Assembly: GCA_034336665.1 (NCBI GenBank) | Contig: JAPFBE010000003.1 | Coordinates: 64,151,352 to 64,215,351, forward strand | Length of the DNA: 64,000 nucleotides | Direction: 5' to 3' | Source of the DNA: Luscinia megarhynchos | Taxonomy: Eukaryota > Chordata > Aves > Passeriformes > Turdidae | Shown: one piece after another, positions 38,573 through 51,000 of the stretch | Position numbering within the stretch: position 1 is the first letter of the stretch | Layout of the letters: each line of letters starts with the position of its first letter | Notes under the pieces: model-generated | What the model saw: the letters and a program-made list of their open reading frames with translations, nothing else | The model's database searches: none | Told to the model about the DNA's origin: nothing | Program-made: the position numbers and the translations under genes

Positions 38573-40538
38573 AGAACCTCTATAATGGAAAAAGAATGGG
38601 AAAAGATGACTTAAGTCAACTTCTGGGCCAGAGGAGAGCAAACAAAGATGTTGATTCTTCTGCACTAATTTATATATTTTTTTTCTTATTATTTTGCATT
38701 AAGATATAAAGTTCTTGGCAAGTGGAAAATAAGTTGAATGTACAGATTCTTTCTTTCATAAAAAATATGTCAAATGCCATGTGGCATGTCTCAGTTCTTC
38801 CTCTTATAAATTCAACAACTTTCACAAGACCCTTAAAGGAGCAGCTCACACAAAGGCTTTTGTACATATAGTAAGCAGTTGTACCCAGAATGCATCCTAA
38901 AAGGCTTTTAAGGGTATTAACTGGCTTGGAAAGGAGATGTTCCCCTGATGGAAGGGGCATCTTTGTACATCTCTTTTGCAGTGTACTGGAGACTGAGCAT
39001 ACAGGAAATGGGACAGAAGATGAACAAGCACTGAAGAAAATCTCATTTTATATTAAATCACCCTATGATCTGGAGCATTTCTTCAGAAATAAGCCTGAAT
39101 GCTACAGCAGAATGCTTTATTTGGTGTGACTCCTGCTACAGGGAATGGAGGCCTGGCTCTAGACCTGTCATCCTGCAGATATGTTTCTTGCTAGAAGCCC
39201 AGATGTGGGGTGGTAGAGAAAGAGTGCAGAGGTTTTTGGGTGGTTATCCTTCTCTGACCACCAGCAGGGGTACTGGTGACACTGCCAGGGCAGTGTGATC
39301 ATACCAGAAGTGGCTACATAGCTCTAGGGGCTGGAGACATGGGGCTGGGAGCTGAGGTGAGGTTGTTCTTTCTCCTGCCAGCTGCTCCTACAGAGCAACA
39401 GGCTTCTGAGCATGGATGATCTGTAGCAGACCCTTCCAACATAAATTATTTTAAAATTCTACACCTGACAGCAAGAAGGATTTGCCTTCTGGACAGATTG
39501 TGGCTTTCCCCCTCATCTAAGTATATCAAGAGTGTGCAATGCAGAAATTAACACTTCCTACCAGATTTCTCAATTATTTATGTAGTAAAGGGTCTTATGT
39601 CTTGTCAATACCATAAAGAAATTGATTATTAAAAATCATGAGTGATGCAGAGAGGCATTGATATTAGATGAAGTGTAAAATTGCCGTTTGATAGACACTT
39701 TCTCTTCAGCAATTTTCCATCTTTGCTTTCAGGCCTGATACTTCCTTGCTTTGCTATCAGCTTTGTGTCTTTAAGCAAACAAATGCTCTTACCTCTACTT
39801 TCCTTTTACATGATCACTTTTATCAGCTGCTGATGTAAAGAAGGATAGTCTTCACCTTAAAATAATATAGATAAATGAGATAAATGAATGGAATAAACAT
39901 TAACATGAGTTAAAAATGGGTTGTCACCATGCTTTAATTTTCATTAACACACTTGGGATTCTATTTTATTTTCAGTGGAAGGTATGCCTCATATATTTGA
40001 GCAGGTCAGAAAAATCCATCCACTGTCAATATGAAACATCATATTTTTACATACTGCAAGTTTTCATGGAAAATTGCAATAACCAGAGACAAATCAGCTA
40101 TGTATCTTTTTCAGAAAAGATCAGGTTTTCCACACATACTACCATAGTTTATGTCCAAGGGTGCATTCCAGTAAACCAAAAAATATTTCAGAGACTCGGA
40201 AGAACTAAAAATAACATCCCTCTTAAACAATGGCCATGTCAAAGCTAATAAAATTAACATTGTATTTTTCTAAAGAAATATTATTTATTCCCTTCAAACA
40301 TATGTTGAGGCTTCGTGTCATGAAGGAAGAGAAAAATTCGTCAGAGGTCTTTGCAAGCCCAGATAAGAAGATACACATAAACAAATAAACAAGACAGACA
40401 TTCACATGAGAACCATATTTAGAGTTATAATGCTTATACAACGTTGGAAGGAAAAATCTGAAAGTTTTTGAAAGATTAGGAAAGTAAAAGTGTGGTTAGT
40501 TGTAACTCCAGTGAGCCATAGTGCCATGACCTGAGTGG

Positions 40539-40543
40539 ACCTC
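40539..40543 (+). repeat. left target-site duplication of the LTR
   Basis: ACCTC immediately precedes the LTR's TGTCATGG start and is repeated directly after its end at 41117-41121. Five bases is the duplication length usual for ERVL-type and some other endogenous retroviruses. Confidence 0.65.
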
Positions 40544-41116
40544 TGTCATGGTTTAACCCCAGCCAGCAACTAAGCCATTCACTCCTGCCCACAGCAGAAG
40601 AGGGGAGAAAAACAGAAGGGTAAAATCTGGATAACTCACGGGTTGGGAGCAAGACAGTTTAATAGGCAAAGCAAAAGGTGGGCACACAAAGCAAAGCGGA
40701 GCAAGGACTTAGTTCACCACTTGCCATGGGCACACAGGTGTTCAGCCATCTCCAGGAAAGCAGAGCCCCACCATGTGAAATGGACATGGGGGAAGGAAAT
40801 TCCATCATTCCAAACATTCCCTTCTTCTTCCCACAGCTTTATACACTGAGCATGAGGCCATAAGATATGGGATATCTTTGGTCAATTGGGATTAGCTGTC
40901 AAAGCTGTGTCCCATCCCAGCTTCAAGTGCACCTCACCTCACTTGCTGATGGGGTGGAGTGAAAGGCAGAAAGGGCCTTGACAAGGTGTTAGCCCTGCTC
41001 AGTAATAATTAAAACATCCTCATGTTATCAACACCATTTTCAGAACAAGTCCAAAGAATTACTCCTTTCCAGCTACTGTGAAGGAAATTAGCTCTATCCC
41101 AGACAAAACCGGCAAA
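40544..41116 (-). mobile_element. solo LTR of an avian endogenous retrovirus
   Basis: The stretch begins TGTCATGGTTTAACCCCAGC and ends with GCTCTATCCCAGACAAAACC and a few more bases. These are the termini of a widespread avian LTR type whose other-strand form starts TGTCCTGGTTTCGGCTGGGA. Flanks carry a 5-bp direct repeat, ACCTC (40539-40543 and 41117-41121), fitting a target-site duplication; the terminal CA is degraded. Minus orientation is inferred from TATAAA (complement of 40838-40843) followed about 175 bases downstream by ATTAAA (complement of 40658-40663), as expected for U3 then R. No gag, pol or env lies beside it, so it is a solo LTR left by recombination. Two short frames starting at 40643 and 40678 lie within it and are not genes. 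Confidence 0.9.
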
Positions 41117-41121
41117 ACCTC
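41117..41121 (+). repeat. right target-site duplication of the LTR
   Basis: The second ACCTC copy. The exact LTR end is uncertain by about two bases because the terminal CA has decayed, but this copy fits an end at 41116. Confidence 0.6.
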
Positions 41122-42639
41122 CAAAACATGAATCTGGGATGACTGAAATAATCACATTTTTTATACTTGGCCAAAAACATAGCACTTAGTGGGATGGCAC
41201 TTGAAGTATATCCATGTCATAAAGCACAGGCAACTAAATTAGAAAACTTTCTAAGGAACTTTAAATCCTGCCATAGATAGTGAAGCATTTTCTCACAATC
41301 CTTTTGCTTCAATAGTTATAACAATCACCTGGTTTACAGAATTCTTTTGGGCTCTCTTTGATAGGCATATTTTCCTACTCCGAAGTATATTGCATCAGAT
41401 TGAAAATCAGGTGGGGAAAAGGTGGAAACAGATGATTTCTAGATACTGTCACATCCTGTTATTCAAATAAGGGGTAGGGATAGAAGATGACTGATATATC
41501 CTTCAGGGTAGAGATTTTCCCTTTTGTTTTCAGATGTAATTTCCCCATGGAATTCACCATAACACAGAACAATACAATGTTTTATCATTAACTATTTGTT
41601 ATTTTATGACTTTAGGTACAAAATAAAAGCAGCTGTTGCAGCCAGGCACCAGCACCAAGTTATGGGCTCTTTCACTTTAAGATGAAAACAGCTGGTATGC
41701 AAAACAAAATGGAGCATTTCTGGAATTAAGAAGCAAAAAGTGCAATTCTTTCTTGTTCAATTCAAATAAATTTTTATTTAATGCTTTTTGCATGCATAAA
41801 AATGGAATTCAGAGAAGGTTGAACTTTTGTACTATATTACCAATAGACAAACATTACTCATCTGTCTGTTTGTACAGAAGAAAATTACCTAATATCCTCA
41901 GCATTTTAATTCTGCTTGATGGTTTATGCACAAAGAAAATGTATAATCCCAGTGGTTTCATAGCAACACTCCATCAACCTCCTAAGATTAACTGAGGGTG
42001 TGCTGAGTTTTACCTTTAAGAGGGTCTGGATGAGATGTTTAATTAATCATAATATCAAAGACTGCCAATTAATCATGCTTGAAATGAAATCTGTAGAAGA
42101 AATGACTGAGAAGCAGGTCCAGCCCTTACAAAGGGGATTTATTTTAGTGACTTCCAAATCAAAACCAGCTATTTTTCCTAGTAGATTAATTATGCAAAAT
42201 AAAATCTCCCATTGTAATCTATATAAAAATCTTTTTTTTTTTTTAATTAACTCCACACAATAAGTTCTTTGAAGCCTGCTTTAAAGCTGGAAAATATTGG
42301 AATTAGGCCCACACAATTCACACTCCATAGATAGGTTAATAATCAGAGATTTTAAAGCAAATTCCCTTCAATTAAGGTAACACTTCCTTTGGTGGTTGTC
42401 CCCTTGAGCCAGCCATTGTCAAACTCCTTTCCACCATCCATATGGAAAATTGATTTATTATTCAGCTGAGCTTGAGGAAAGGTTATTTTTAAAAATTATT
42501 TTATAGTCCTAGTAAAATTATAGTTTTTACCATTATGATTTATCTTGTTCCCTTCTTTGGACAAATCTACAATTATAAAGCATGGATAACTGTCCTCTAC
42601 TGTATAAATCTCATATGTCAGACTTCCAGTACCATAAGA
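41122..42639. other. non-genic DNA, nothing recognised
   Basis: No gene or known repeat is apparent between the LTR and the next CR1 copy, apart from a T-run near 42231-42244. Short frames at 41753-41995 and 42000-42263 are unrecognised. Confidence 0.45.
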
Positions 42640-42972
42640 GTGCCTAAGAAAGAGCTGGAGAGGGTCTTTTGACAAGAGCATGTAGTCGACAGGAAAAGGG
42701 GTAATGGTTTTAAACCGAAAGAGGATCTATTTAGGTTAGATGTATGTAAGGTTTTTTTACTATGGGGGGTGGTAAAACACTGGAGGAGGCTGCCCAGAGT
42801 AGCAGATGGTCCATCCCTGGAAACAGGCAAGGTCAGCTGGGACTGGGGCTCTGAGCAGCCTTTGATGTCCCTGTTTATTGCAGTTGAAGACATCTTTGCT
42901 CATTGGAGGGCTTTTGGAGAAGACGACCTTTGAAGCTCCCTTCCACCTCAAACTGTTCTATGATCCCTTCTG
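42640..42972 (+). mobile_element. CR1 LINE 3' fragment (ORF2 end plus 3' UTR)
   Basis: In sense orientation the order is: AAGAAAGAGCTGGAGAGGGT, then GGGGTAATGGTTTTAAACCG AAAGAGG, GGTTAGATGTATGTAAGG, GGTGGTAAAACACTGGAGGA, GATGGTCCATCCCTGGAAAC, GCTCTGAGCAGCC, and the terminus CTCCCTTCCACCTCAAACTG TTCTATGATCCC. These follow the C-terminal ORF2 and 3' UTR of CR1. The copy extends further 5' than most here, but frameshifts and a single decayed octamer show it is inactive. The segment just before the terminus (about 42865-42935) is the most diverged part. Confidence 0.92.
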
Positions 42973-44813
42973 CTCCTCCAGAGCGTTTTCCTTCCCTTTT
43001 CCAGACAGATTCTTCTCAAGAGTGTCTGATCAAGAACAGAAAAATCTCATCTGCTTTTCCTCAACTTGTGATAAAGCCTTGTTTGTGGTACATTATTGTG
43101 TAATCCTCTCTTTTACAATGCTGGACCAGTGGAAGTGTGATTACTATGGAAATGATTAACAAGCCTCACTCAGTACAGGCCAAGTGATCACAAGCAAGTA
43201 CAGCTAGGTTTTCATCAGGAATTAAATTTAATCTTTAATGTACATGTTGTTCAGTCTACTATATCTAAATACAAATACTCACTTACTTTTGGCAATAAGA
43301 AGGGCTATTTCCAGGCTCCCCATTCACTGCAGAAGAAATGTAAATAAAGTTTATGGCAAAATCCTACTGAACTGCCAAAAATCCAGAGTAGCTTGTTTTA
43401 AAAACCTTTCCTAAGTTGTAAAAAAGACCCACTGTACTGCTTTTCCATGGGCATAGCCACTTACCCAAATTATTCCACTGTGTTCAATCACAATGCATTT
43501 CCACAGCAGAATACTGAATGATTCATTTCCGTTCCTAGCTCACCACCCTGTTTTAACACTCCTTTCTTTTTTCTCTGTTGTATAGGAGTGATAGAGAAAA
43601 GTTAAAGCACGTGGCAAGGTGAGGAAGTGCCTGAAGCAGAAGTGAGCATGTGCTAAATAACATGGTGGCAAAGTCAACCAGCAAAACTTATTGAAATCAG
43701 TGAGATTATTTCCACTCGTTTCCACAGGCACTGCAAATTCCCTTGACAGCTGTCTAGGCCAGGCTGGCAGGAGATATTCATCAAGGACTTTTAACAGTAC
43801 TATTAAATGGTATCTTCAACTGCAATATGTTCTTCCCAAAATAAAATGTTTTAGCTGAGGTTTTCCACCTTACCAGAAGGTGTTATCCAAAATATCCAAA
43901 ATTCATTTCTGCAGCTGTAAGAACGTGTGACCAAATCTGTTGCATATGATCAATACAACTTTTTCAGACAACTTCAAATTGTTGAGGTCCCAAACTTACT
44001 TCAGACCATCTTTCTGTTAGCTTAAACTGGAAGTAAATATGGAAATAAAGAGCAGCAGTCTGTTGAATATGGACTTTATTTCAAAGTATATAAGTACTCT
44101 GGCATTTAGCACTACCTCAACATGGCTTTGGGCAAGCAGCCACTCTGCAAACTTAAAGACATTCTGTGAATTTAAGCTATAATTTTGGAAAGAGCTTGCT
44201 GCTTATCCATTGAGAAAGTGAAATACTGTTTTTTTCCAATGTGCTGCTCATTTACTGGAAAACTCTGCTCTCTCTCATGAAGCCAGAAATGCTCTGTATT
44301 CTTATTTCCCAAAAGCAGAATGGTACATTGAAAAGCAAAATAGGCAACATCTGCAATTCACAGATGGAAGAAAAGAGAACATTGCCTGTAGTATCCAATA
44401 CAAATATCTGCAATAAACACCCCACAAAGGGCTTAACTGGAGAATAACATGAGCATTCCAGTGCAATGCTTAGACTTTTGGTATTCCATGGCCCATGTGA
44501 AAAGGACACCACTTTATAGCAGTGCATCTCAGGTTTTCAGAGGACTGATCCTAATTAAAAGCAAACAATTAGCCTGAAAAACCTGCCTCAGAGTTGGATT
44601 TTTCCAATAATTCAAGATTATGCAAGGTTTGTGTTTAACAATTTGTATTTGCAAATTACTCCAAGTTGCAGAAAGACTTTATGTGCAGGGAGTTAAACAA
44701 TATGATTTTTTAAAATTCCTTCCATTATTATTACTAAGCAATGAGGTACTGCATTCTGTTTTCCAGATGGTAAAATACACACGACAGTACCATCATTTTC
44801 TCAACTTTCAAGA

Positions 44814-44845
44814 CCTGGTTTAAAAACCAGGAGGGGGAGGGGGGT
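44814..44845. repeat. hairpin followed by a G-rich tract
   Basis: CCTGGTTT and AAACCAGG form an 8-bp perfect stem with a 2-base spacer (44814-44831), directly followed by runs of five and six G separated by an A. No poly-T or gene context suggests a terminator or RNA gene. Confidence 0.6.
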
Positions 44846-46864
44846 TTCATTCCTTTCCAAACAACTGATTTTTAAGTATTTCATATTATGTCCTTTGATA
44901 GTCTTGTTTTGGTATCATGCAACTGGTATAACTTATCTTCAAGGAGTTTAAAAACCCTAACTGCCTAATGGATTCCCGTTAGGGTTAAAAGTTCAGAAAA
45001 TGACCAGAAGAGTTCACTTGCCCCCAGTGTACAGAGTTCATTGCTTTGGGACCTGTACATTTCAGTTGTTTTGTCGAAGGAAATAAACACCATAATTTTT
45101 CTCTTTGACCATCAGGGAAAGGCATTCAAGCTAAAAATTATAGCATAAGTTCCTTTTCTTTCTAGTCTAACAGGGCCATTTAATTTTTTGGTTTTGACAT
45201 GGATGAAAATGAAGAATTTGCTGTTGCTGTTGTTTTCTAACACACACTTAGACACACTTCTACCACACTGCCAGTGTGGGTTATCTGACTAAAAACTTTC
45301 AGTAAATTAACAAGTAGTTTAATTAGCATTGCAGGCTTCTTCCGACTCTGCTGGAAGTAACTCACAAGGCATTCCTCCCCTCATGTAAAATGGACAGTCC
45401 TTATTTATATCCCTTGACTGGTGAGGAAGCTGAGGGAACAATAACACCAACTACCCATAAACCCATAGTTAGAAACACTTCTATGATGACTAAATCATCT
45501 CATAATTCAAAATCTTTATTTTTAAATACCAAAAAAATATATCTTTTTCTCCTAAACATTAACAATGTTTGAAAAAATATATATATAATATTTAGACTTT
45601 GAAAATTAGGAAAATTATATATATTTATATCTTGTAAAATTATAATTAAATTTGAATATTTTTAAGGTATTTTTTCAAGATATGCTCTCTCTTTAAATAC
45701 AGTGCTTCAAAAGTTTTTTTGCAAGAGGAATTGGGGTGGTTTTTTTAAAGCAATGCAAGCACACCAGAGCACATTTTCTCAAAATGTCACTTCAAATCTC
45801 TACAAAAGAACAATGAATTGGTTAGAAGAACTTATTAATATTGTTAGCAAATTCATACAAGCTTTAACAGTCAATAAACAGAATGAAAAATCTTATTTTT
45901 TTTACTAGGAGACATGCCTATTTCTCCCAGCTAAAACATAAGCAAAAATAGAGGAGCAAATTTACAAATATTCTCCTTTGAGGCAGTCATTTGGGGTAAT
46001 CCCATCTCTTGGTGCTTTGGTTTACAGGAAGCTTTTTTTGAGGGGTGGGGGACCATTTCTAGGATTTTTTTACTATATTGTTTCACACACTACAGTGCTT
46101 CTTCAAGCTTTTCATGCCTAAAGATTATTTCACGCATTCTGCAAAATTGAGAATATTATTCTGAAATACTTCTTAAAATTAACAGGAATGGTTACTTGGA
46201 GTTCTGCCCCCTTTATAAATTATTCCTTTCAACACCATACCAAGATGGTTAAATTTTGTGTTGTGACACACATGGCTTCAATATCCTAGGTGAAATGCAA
46301 TTAAAGTTAAGTACGAGAGTAAGCATTTGCAGTTCTGATACTTTAAGCAACTTTATAAAAATAAATTTAGATGATGATTCATTGGTTTCTTACCTCTTTC
46401 TTTTCCCTTTTGATCTCAGGGGAACCATCCACTGAAACTGATATAATTTTATGAAATGTTTATTTCTTCCCCAAAACACCTTGTTGTTCTAAAACCAAAG
46501 GGCATTAAAGATGACCCACTTGAATCCAGCATTGCACTCTTCATCATCAAATTATCAGCCAGGTTTCTGCACCCATTCAGGTGTATTCTTAACATTTCAG
46601 ATGGTAAAATACATATATTACTTGATATTTTAATCCAAGGTCTTTCACTGCTAAGTCTGCAGCTGCCTGGGGCTAATAACCTGTAAATGTGGCTGACAGA
46701 ATAAAAACAGATGAAGGCTTGCCTGAAAATTAGGTGATAATGCAATTTTGTTTCATCTAAGATTTCAATAAAAATCATAAATTCTAATGGCTCTAAAAAT
46801 AAATAGAAAAAGTAACACCAAATGCAAATTAGAGTAACTATTGAGAAAAAAAGCAAATAAGAAC

Positions 46865-46897
<33 letters not shown>
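46865..46897 (+). repeat. AAT trinucleotide microsatellite
   Basis: Eleven exact AAT units, followed after a short T-run by TTATTATTACTATTAC, which can pair back onto the array. An ordinary microsatellite likely to vary in length. Confidence 0.93.
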
Positions 46898-46898
<1 letters not shown>

Positions 46899-47859
46899 TT
46901 TTTATTATTACTATTACTTTTTATCCTATGAAATGCTTTTTCTTCAGTAATTAAACAAGAGTCCTACACCACATTAGTATTGTTATTTGTTCTTTCCATG
47001 CTTTTAAAAGACTGGATCTAATCAGAATAACCAGTTGAAAATTAGCTAATATTTGTGTTGGTGATTTATCAAATTAAATGATTATTTTGTGCTACTTTAC
47101 TTTTTAATGAATTTACTGCCCTGTAAAACTGTTTTTAAGTGTCATTGAAGTACTCTGGTTTTTATCAACGAATGTTTCTAATTTTGCTGGTGGGAGGAGA
47201 GTAGATTTAAATTTTGTTCTTTGCAAACAATTTTTATTTTAACAGGCAAATCCCCAAGAAGGAAAATACATGATCCATCCAGTCCACAGACAAAATATTT
47301 TCATGACAGTTCATACCTGTCACAAATGTCCCTAACATTAAATGATTCTGTATGTTAAAACAGAAAATCCATCCCTCTGACATACCATTTCACAGATCCA
47401 AGATAAGCCTTCAGCTTGTGCCTCAAATGAGCATTTCAACAGGTTCAAATTATGCAAACTAAAATCTCTGCCATGAAGTAAAGAAAAAGGAAGGAAAAAG
47501 CCACCCCAATTCCATAAGTGTCTGAAGTACACCTAGAACTTCTCACAAACAAGTTTTGCTGCTGAAAGTTGAATCAGGAGCTTGGCTATTTTACATGGAG
47601 CAATCACAGGAATCTTTGTCCCAGCCTCATTTATGACACAGAAATAAGACAACCACATTTACACCCACATTTCTAGAAAGTCCTTCTGCAATCACACTAA
47701 AGACTTGAATTACATCAGGAGCATGACAAAACAGAGGTCATTAATTTAGTTCTGCTTCCATCATCATCCACATTGCATATCTATCCATTCCCTTCAAAAG
47801 CTGTTGCTGAATATAAGAAGGATGAGAAGGTAGTACTCCACACGGGTCAATAAAGTCCA

Positions 47860-48062
47860 TTTAAACTAAAGAAAAAATGTTTCAGTGTGAAGGTGGTCAA
47901 GCACTGGAGTCTCTGTACACAGAGATATTCAGAGCCCAGCTGAAAAAAGCCATGAGCAGCCTGCTGTAGCCTAGCCCATCCCTACTCTGAGCAGAGGGAT
48001 TGGACTCAATGATCTCCAAAGGTGTCTTCCAGTCTCAAATATTCCATTACTGTGTCATTCTG
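47860..48062 (+). mobile_element. CR1 LINE 3' fragment, older copy
   Basis: In sense orientation: AAAATGTTTCAGTGTGAAGG, TGGTCAAGCACTGGAG, GAGATATTCAGAGCCCAGCT, CATGAGCAGCCTGCTGTAGC, GAGGGATTGGACTCAATGAT, CTCCAAAGGTGTCTTCCAGT and a decayed terminus TTCCATTACTGTGTCATTCT. This follows the CR1 3' end of the type GGTGACCCTGCTTGAGCAGGGGGGTTGGACTAGATGATCTCCAGAGGTC. It appears to be a different subfamily variant (GATCTCCAGAGG rather than GATCTTTAAGG) from the copies at 8.6 and 62.4 kb. Start boundary approximate. Confidence 0.88.
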
Positions 48063-51000
48063 TAAGATTCAGGTAGCTGCAGATGGCAAGGTTCTGCTGA
48101 TTAATCTCATCTTTACAGTCATGAGCCATCACTGCTGCCTGTTTCAGTCACCAAAGGATTTATCCCATGTGCACCAACAACTTGCAGATTCGTGGGTAAA
48201 CTACAAAAGCCTGACTCAGTGCAGGGGATGTGGTTAGCTATGGCTAGTTTTGACTCAAGGAACGAGTCAGTAAATTAAATTGTAGACTACGGCTTTCTCT
48301 GGGACAAAAACAAAGCCAAAACTCTTGCATCAAGTTCATCTCTTCCTGAATCTGGAACTTTCTTTTTTATAATTAAATTATCAAGTTAAAAACAAAACAC
48401 AGCAGTCTCTGATTTTAAAGAAAATGTCAAACTGCACAGCTGTGGAATTGTTCTGTGACATCTACCCATATGCTGTCATGAAAATTTTTGTGTTATTCAG
48501 GAATTTTGATATTCTTACAGTTATAGGGCTGTGTACTGGCAGATATAATTAGAATTGTGTGCTTTGGAAATGGGAGAAAAATAAATTAAAAAACCGTAAA
48601 ACTTTGCGGCATATTTCACAACAACAGAAAACTATAATTATGGGTTGTGTTATACAGACAAGCTGGTATACAACATAAAAAGGCATCTCAGGTTACTGAT
48701 TAGAAGGGTAAAAAAAACAGTATTAAGTGTAATTAAGATTGGCTTATTTATTTTTCAAACATGCATTTGCATGACATAAACTTTATTCGTCCCTACTGTA
48801 GCAAAAGTTATAATATGGAAAGAAAAGTGTGATTATAAGAAGCTATTATCAAAATTTTAGTCATGGTCTGCATGTTTTCAGGATTAATGAAATGCAGGAT
48901 ACTTTAATTACTCTTTCTTAATGCATTGAGTTTTCACTCCTTGCATTAAAATTATATTCAAATTGTCTGACTTGTCTTTGAATTTGACTTGAGTGATTCT
49001 TCTGTCATTTTAGGAGGGTTTTTCTCCATCTCTCCTTGCATATACAAATCCAAGTGATACATATAAACTATGGTTTGTTTGGGTTTTTTTTACATTCCAT
49101 GTGCAAAGGAATCCACAGTGAGGGGAGTTGTTAAAAAACTCTTCACATGTCATTGCAATAGAAAAAAAGGAGCAAAAGTTATCATTCATAATTTTTAAAA
49201 AATATATTTAATCAAATTTCCTGCAAGATTCTGGCTTTGTTACCATGTGCTTGTATCTTTCCTCTCTATAGTGGTCTATTTATCAGAATTCAGTAGAAAT
49301 ATACTTTTGTTCTGTGTTATTTAACTCATGTTTCTATGGAATTTTTAAAGGAGTTGCAAAACAGCACCATTTTTCCACATTTTTTTGATGACGGTTGTTT
49401 ACATGAAACTTCATGTTTTTTTACAAAGCACCTTTCTATCACAATGGCTCAGGTAGCAGCCAGGTCAAGTATTGTGAGGTCAAGCCCTTGCCACAGTATG
49501 GGGCTGGGTGGTTGACATACTAAATTGTAGGCAGATTCTTCCACACAATAGGATTATTGATGAGGACTGGAGTTCTTCAAACTATTTTCCTTTTTCTGTC
49601 AACATTTTTAAGCTTGCCTTGAGTTTAAACACATTCAAGTCCTTACCTCATTGAGGCAGTGAGGGCATAGCACTCCTTTAGCCAACAGACAAAAAAATAC
49701 ACTTGCAACAAACAAGTTTCTGCAGCAGAAGTGTCACTGGAGGCGACTTAATTAACTCAGGATTAAAACAATCCTCTCAATCATCACTTAACATGTTAGG
49801 CTTAACATAATGCTCGAGGTAAAAGAGCAATGGAGCAATATGAGAAGCTGATTCATGAGCAGATGGCTTAGGGCTGGACCTCCAATTCCAGCACTACCTT
49901 CAGACAAAGGAATTTTCTTCTGGCAGAGGAGCAGATTTCATCAGCACACAGACAGTGTAGGCAAGCACTGAGAGGAAACAGCTCTGAAACTTATGACCTC
50001 TCAAAGCACTGAACCCACAGGGTCACTGACAATTGATTTTTTGCTATTTTTTAAGATTTTTTGCTATTTTTTATTTTTTAGAACTTCTCGACAGAACAGC
50101 CACTACAGGAGTTATAAATCCTGGCATTAAGTTTGATCCAAACAGTTGAACTAGACTTGGAAAGTGGCATATCATTTCATCATCCTTACTAACTTCCTTC
50201 AGAAACATGAAAAACAAAACTGAGTACGAGGTTTAGCACTTGTTAATGATATTATCAGAATGTAATAACTGACTGATTGAAAATAGAATTTGTCAAGGAT
50301 TTTAGAAAATATCTATTGGCCCTATTTTTCAAGTAAGTTTATGAACTTTGTTTTTCTCAGACATGCAGTTGTTTCAGTTACATTTTAAATATAATATAAT
50401 AGAAGATCTACATTGCTTTGGAAGGAAACTTGTGCCAAAATAGCCCAAGAGTGTGCACTCTGAACAGCAAAGAGAGAAATGTAAGATCTTAGAAATGGTT
50501 CCAGTATAACAATCCAGCCATAAGCACAAGACAGCAACAATTCCAAAGAAAGGCATGTGTGCATGATAGGGACAGTGTGGCTGAAGGACTACCCCATTTC
50601 CATCAGCCTTTGAGTCAAGTGGGGAGGTAGGCTTGTGTTACCTTTGCCCACACTAGCACAGAACAAGACCAAAAATCTCTTTGCTCTTCTTCCCGTAAAC
50701 TTACCCCTCAATGTGTGTAGGTCTTTTGCAAGTAAATTATCCTGGGGAAACCACAGAGACCAAGAAGCAAAGAGATCTCTGGGGAGATAAAAGGACCGTG
50801 TCTTGTTTCTTACCTCTCTGTGGAGTGGCATATCACCCTGATCTGCCTTTAGCTTTCTCAGGATCTGATGGAAAGTGTTTCCAAGTGTTTCACTTTATAA
50901 AACAAATAGAGGTGTGACTTTTTTCTATAGACACAGGATTTTCTTAAACCTAGGGTTCTCAAACCCTGAAAAAAATAGAAATTGCATAGAAGACAGATTA

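Larger units (their letters stand above)
24516..40543. other. long non-genic interval between CR1 and LTR
   Basis: About 16 kb with no supportable gene or family repeat. It holds the GC-rich patch at 25130-25400, homopolymer stretches (A-run near 27237, T-runs near 29987, 33291 and 35932), a GATA/TATC-like tract with an 8-bp stem hairpin at 37003-37024, and a 12-bp palindrome at 38561-38572. Open frames up to 123 codons (24669-25040) are unrecognised. Confidence 0.45.
42973..47859. other. non-genic interval with AT-rich and short repeat tracts
   Basis: About 5 kb without a supportable gene. It includes a small hairpin next to a G-rich tract at 44814-44845, an AT-rich block at 45555-45670 and an AAT microsatellite at 46865-46897. 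The 135-codon minus-strand frame at 46449-46856 resembles no protein I know. Confidence 0.45.

Noticed and set aside
46449..46856. 135-codon open frame, minus strand
   Set aside because: No resemblance to a known protein; it overlaps another frame on the opposite strand and lies in AT-rich DNA.
47443..47454. GGTTCAAATTAT, resembling a tRNA B box
   Set aside because: No A box at the right distance and no cloverleaf can be drawn. I found no other tRNA-like box pair.
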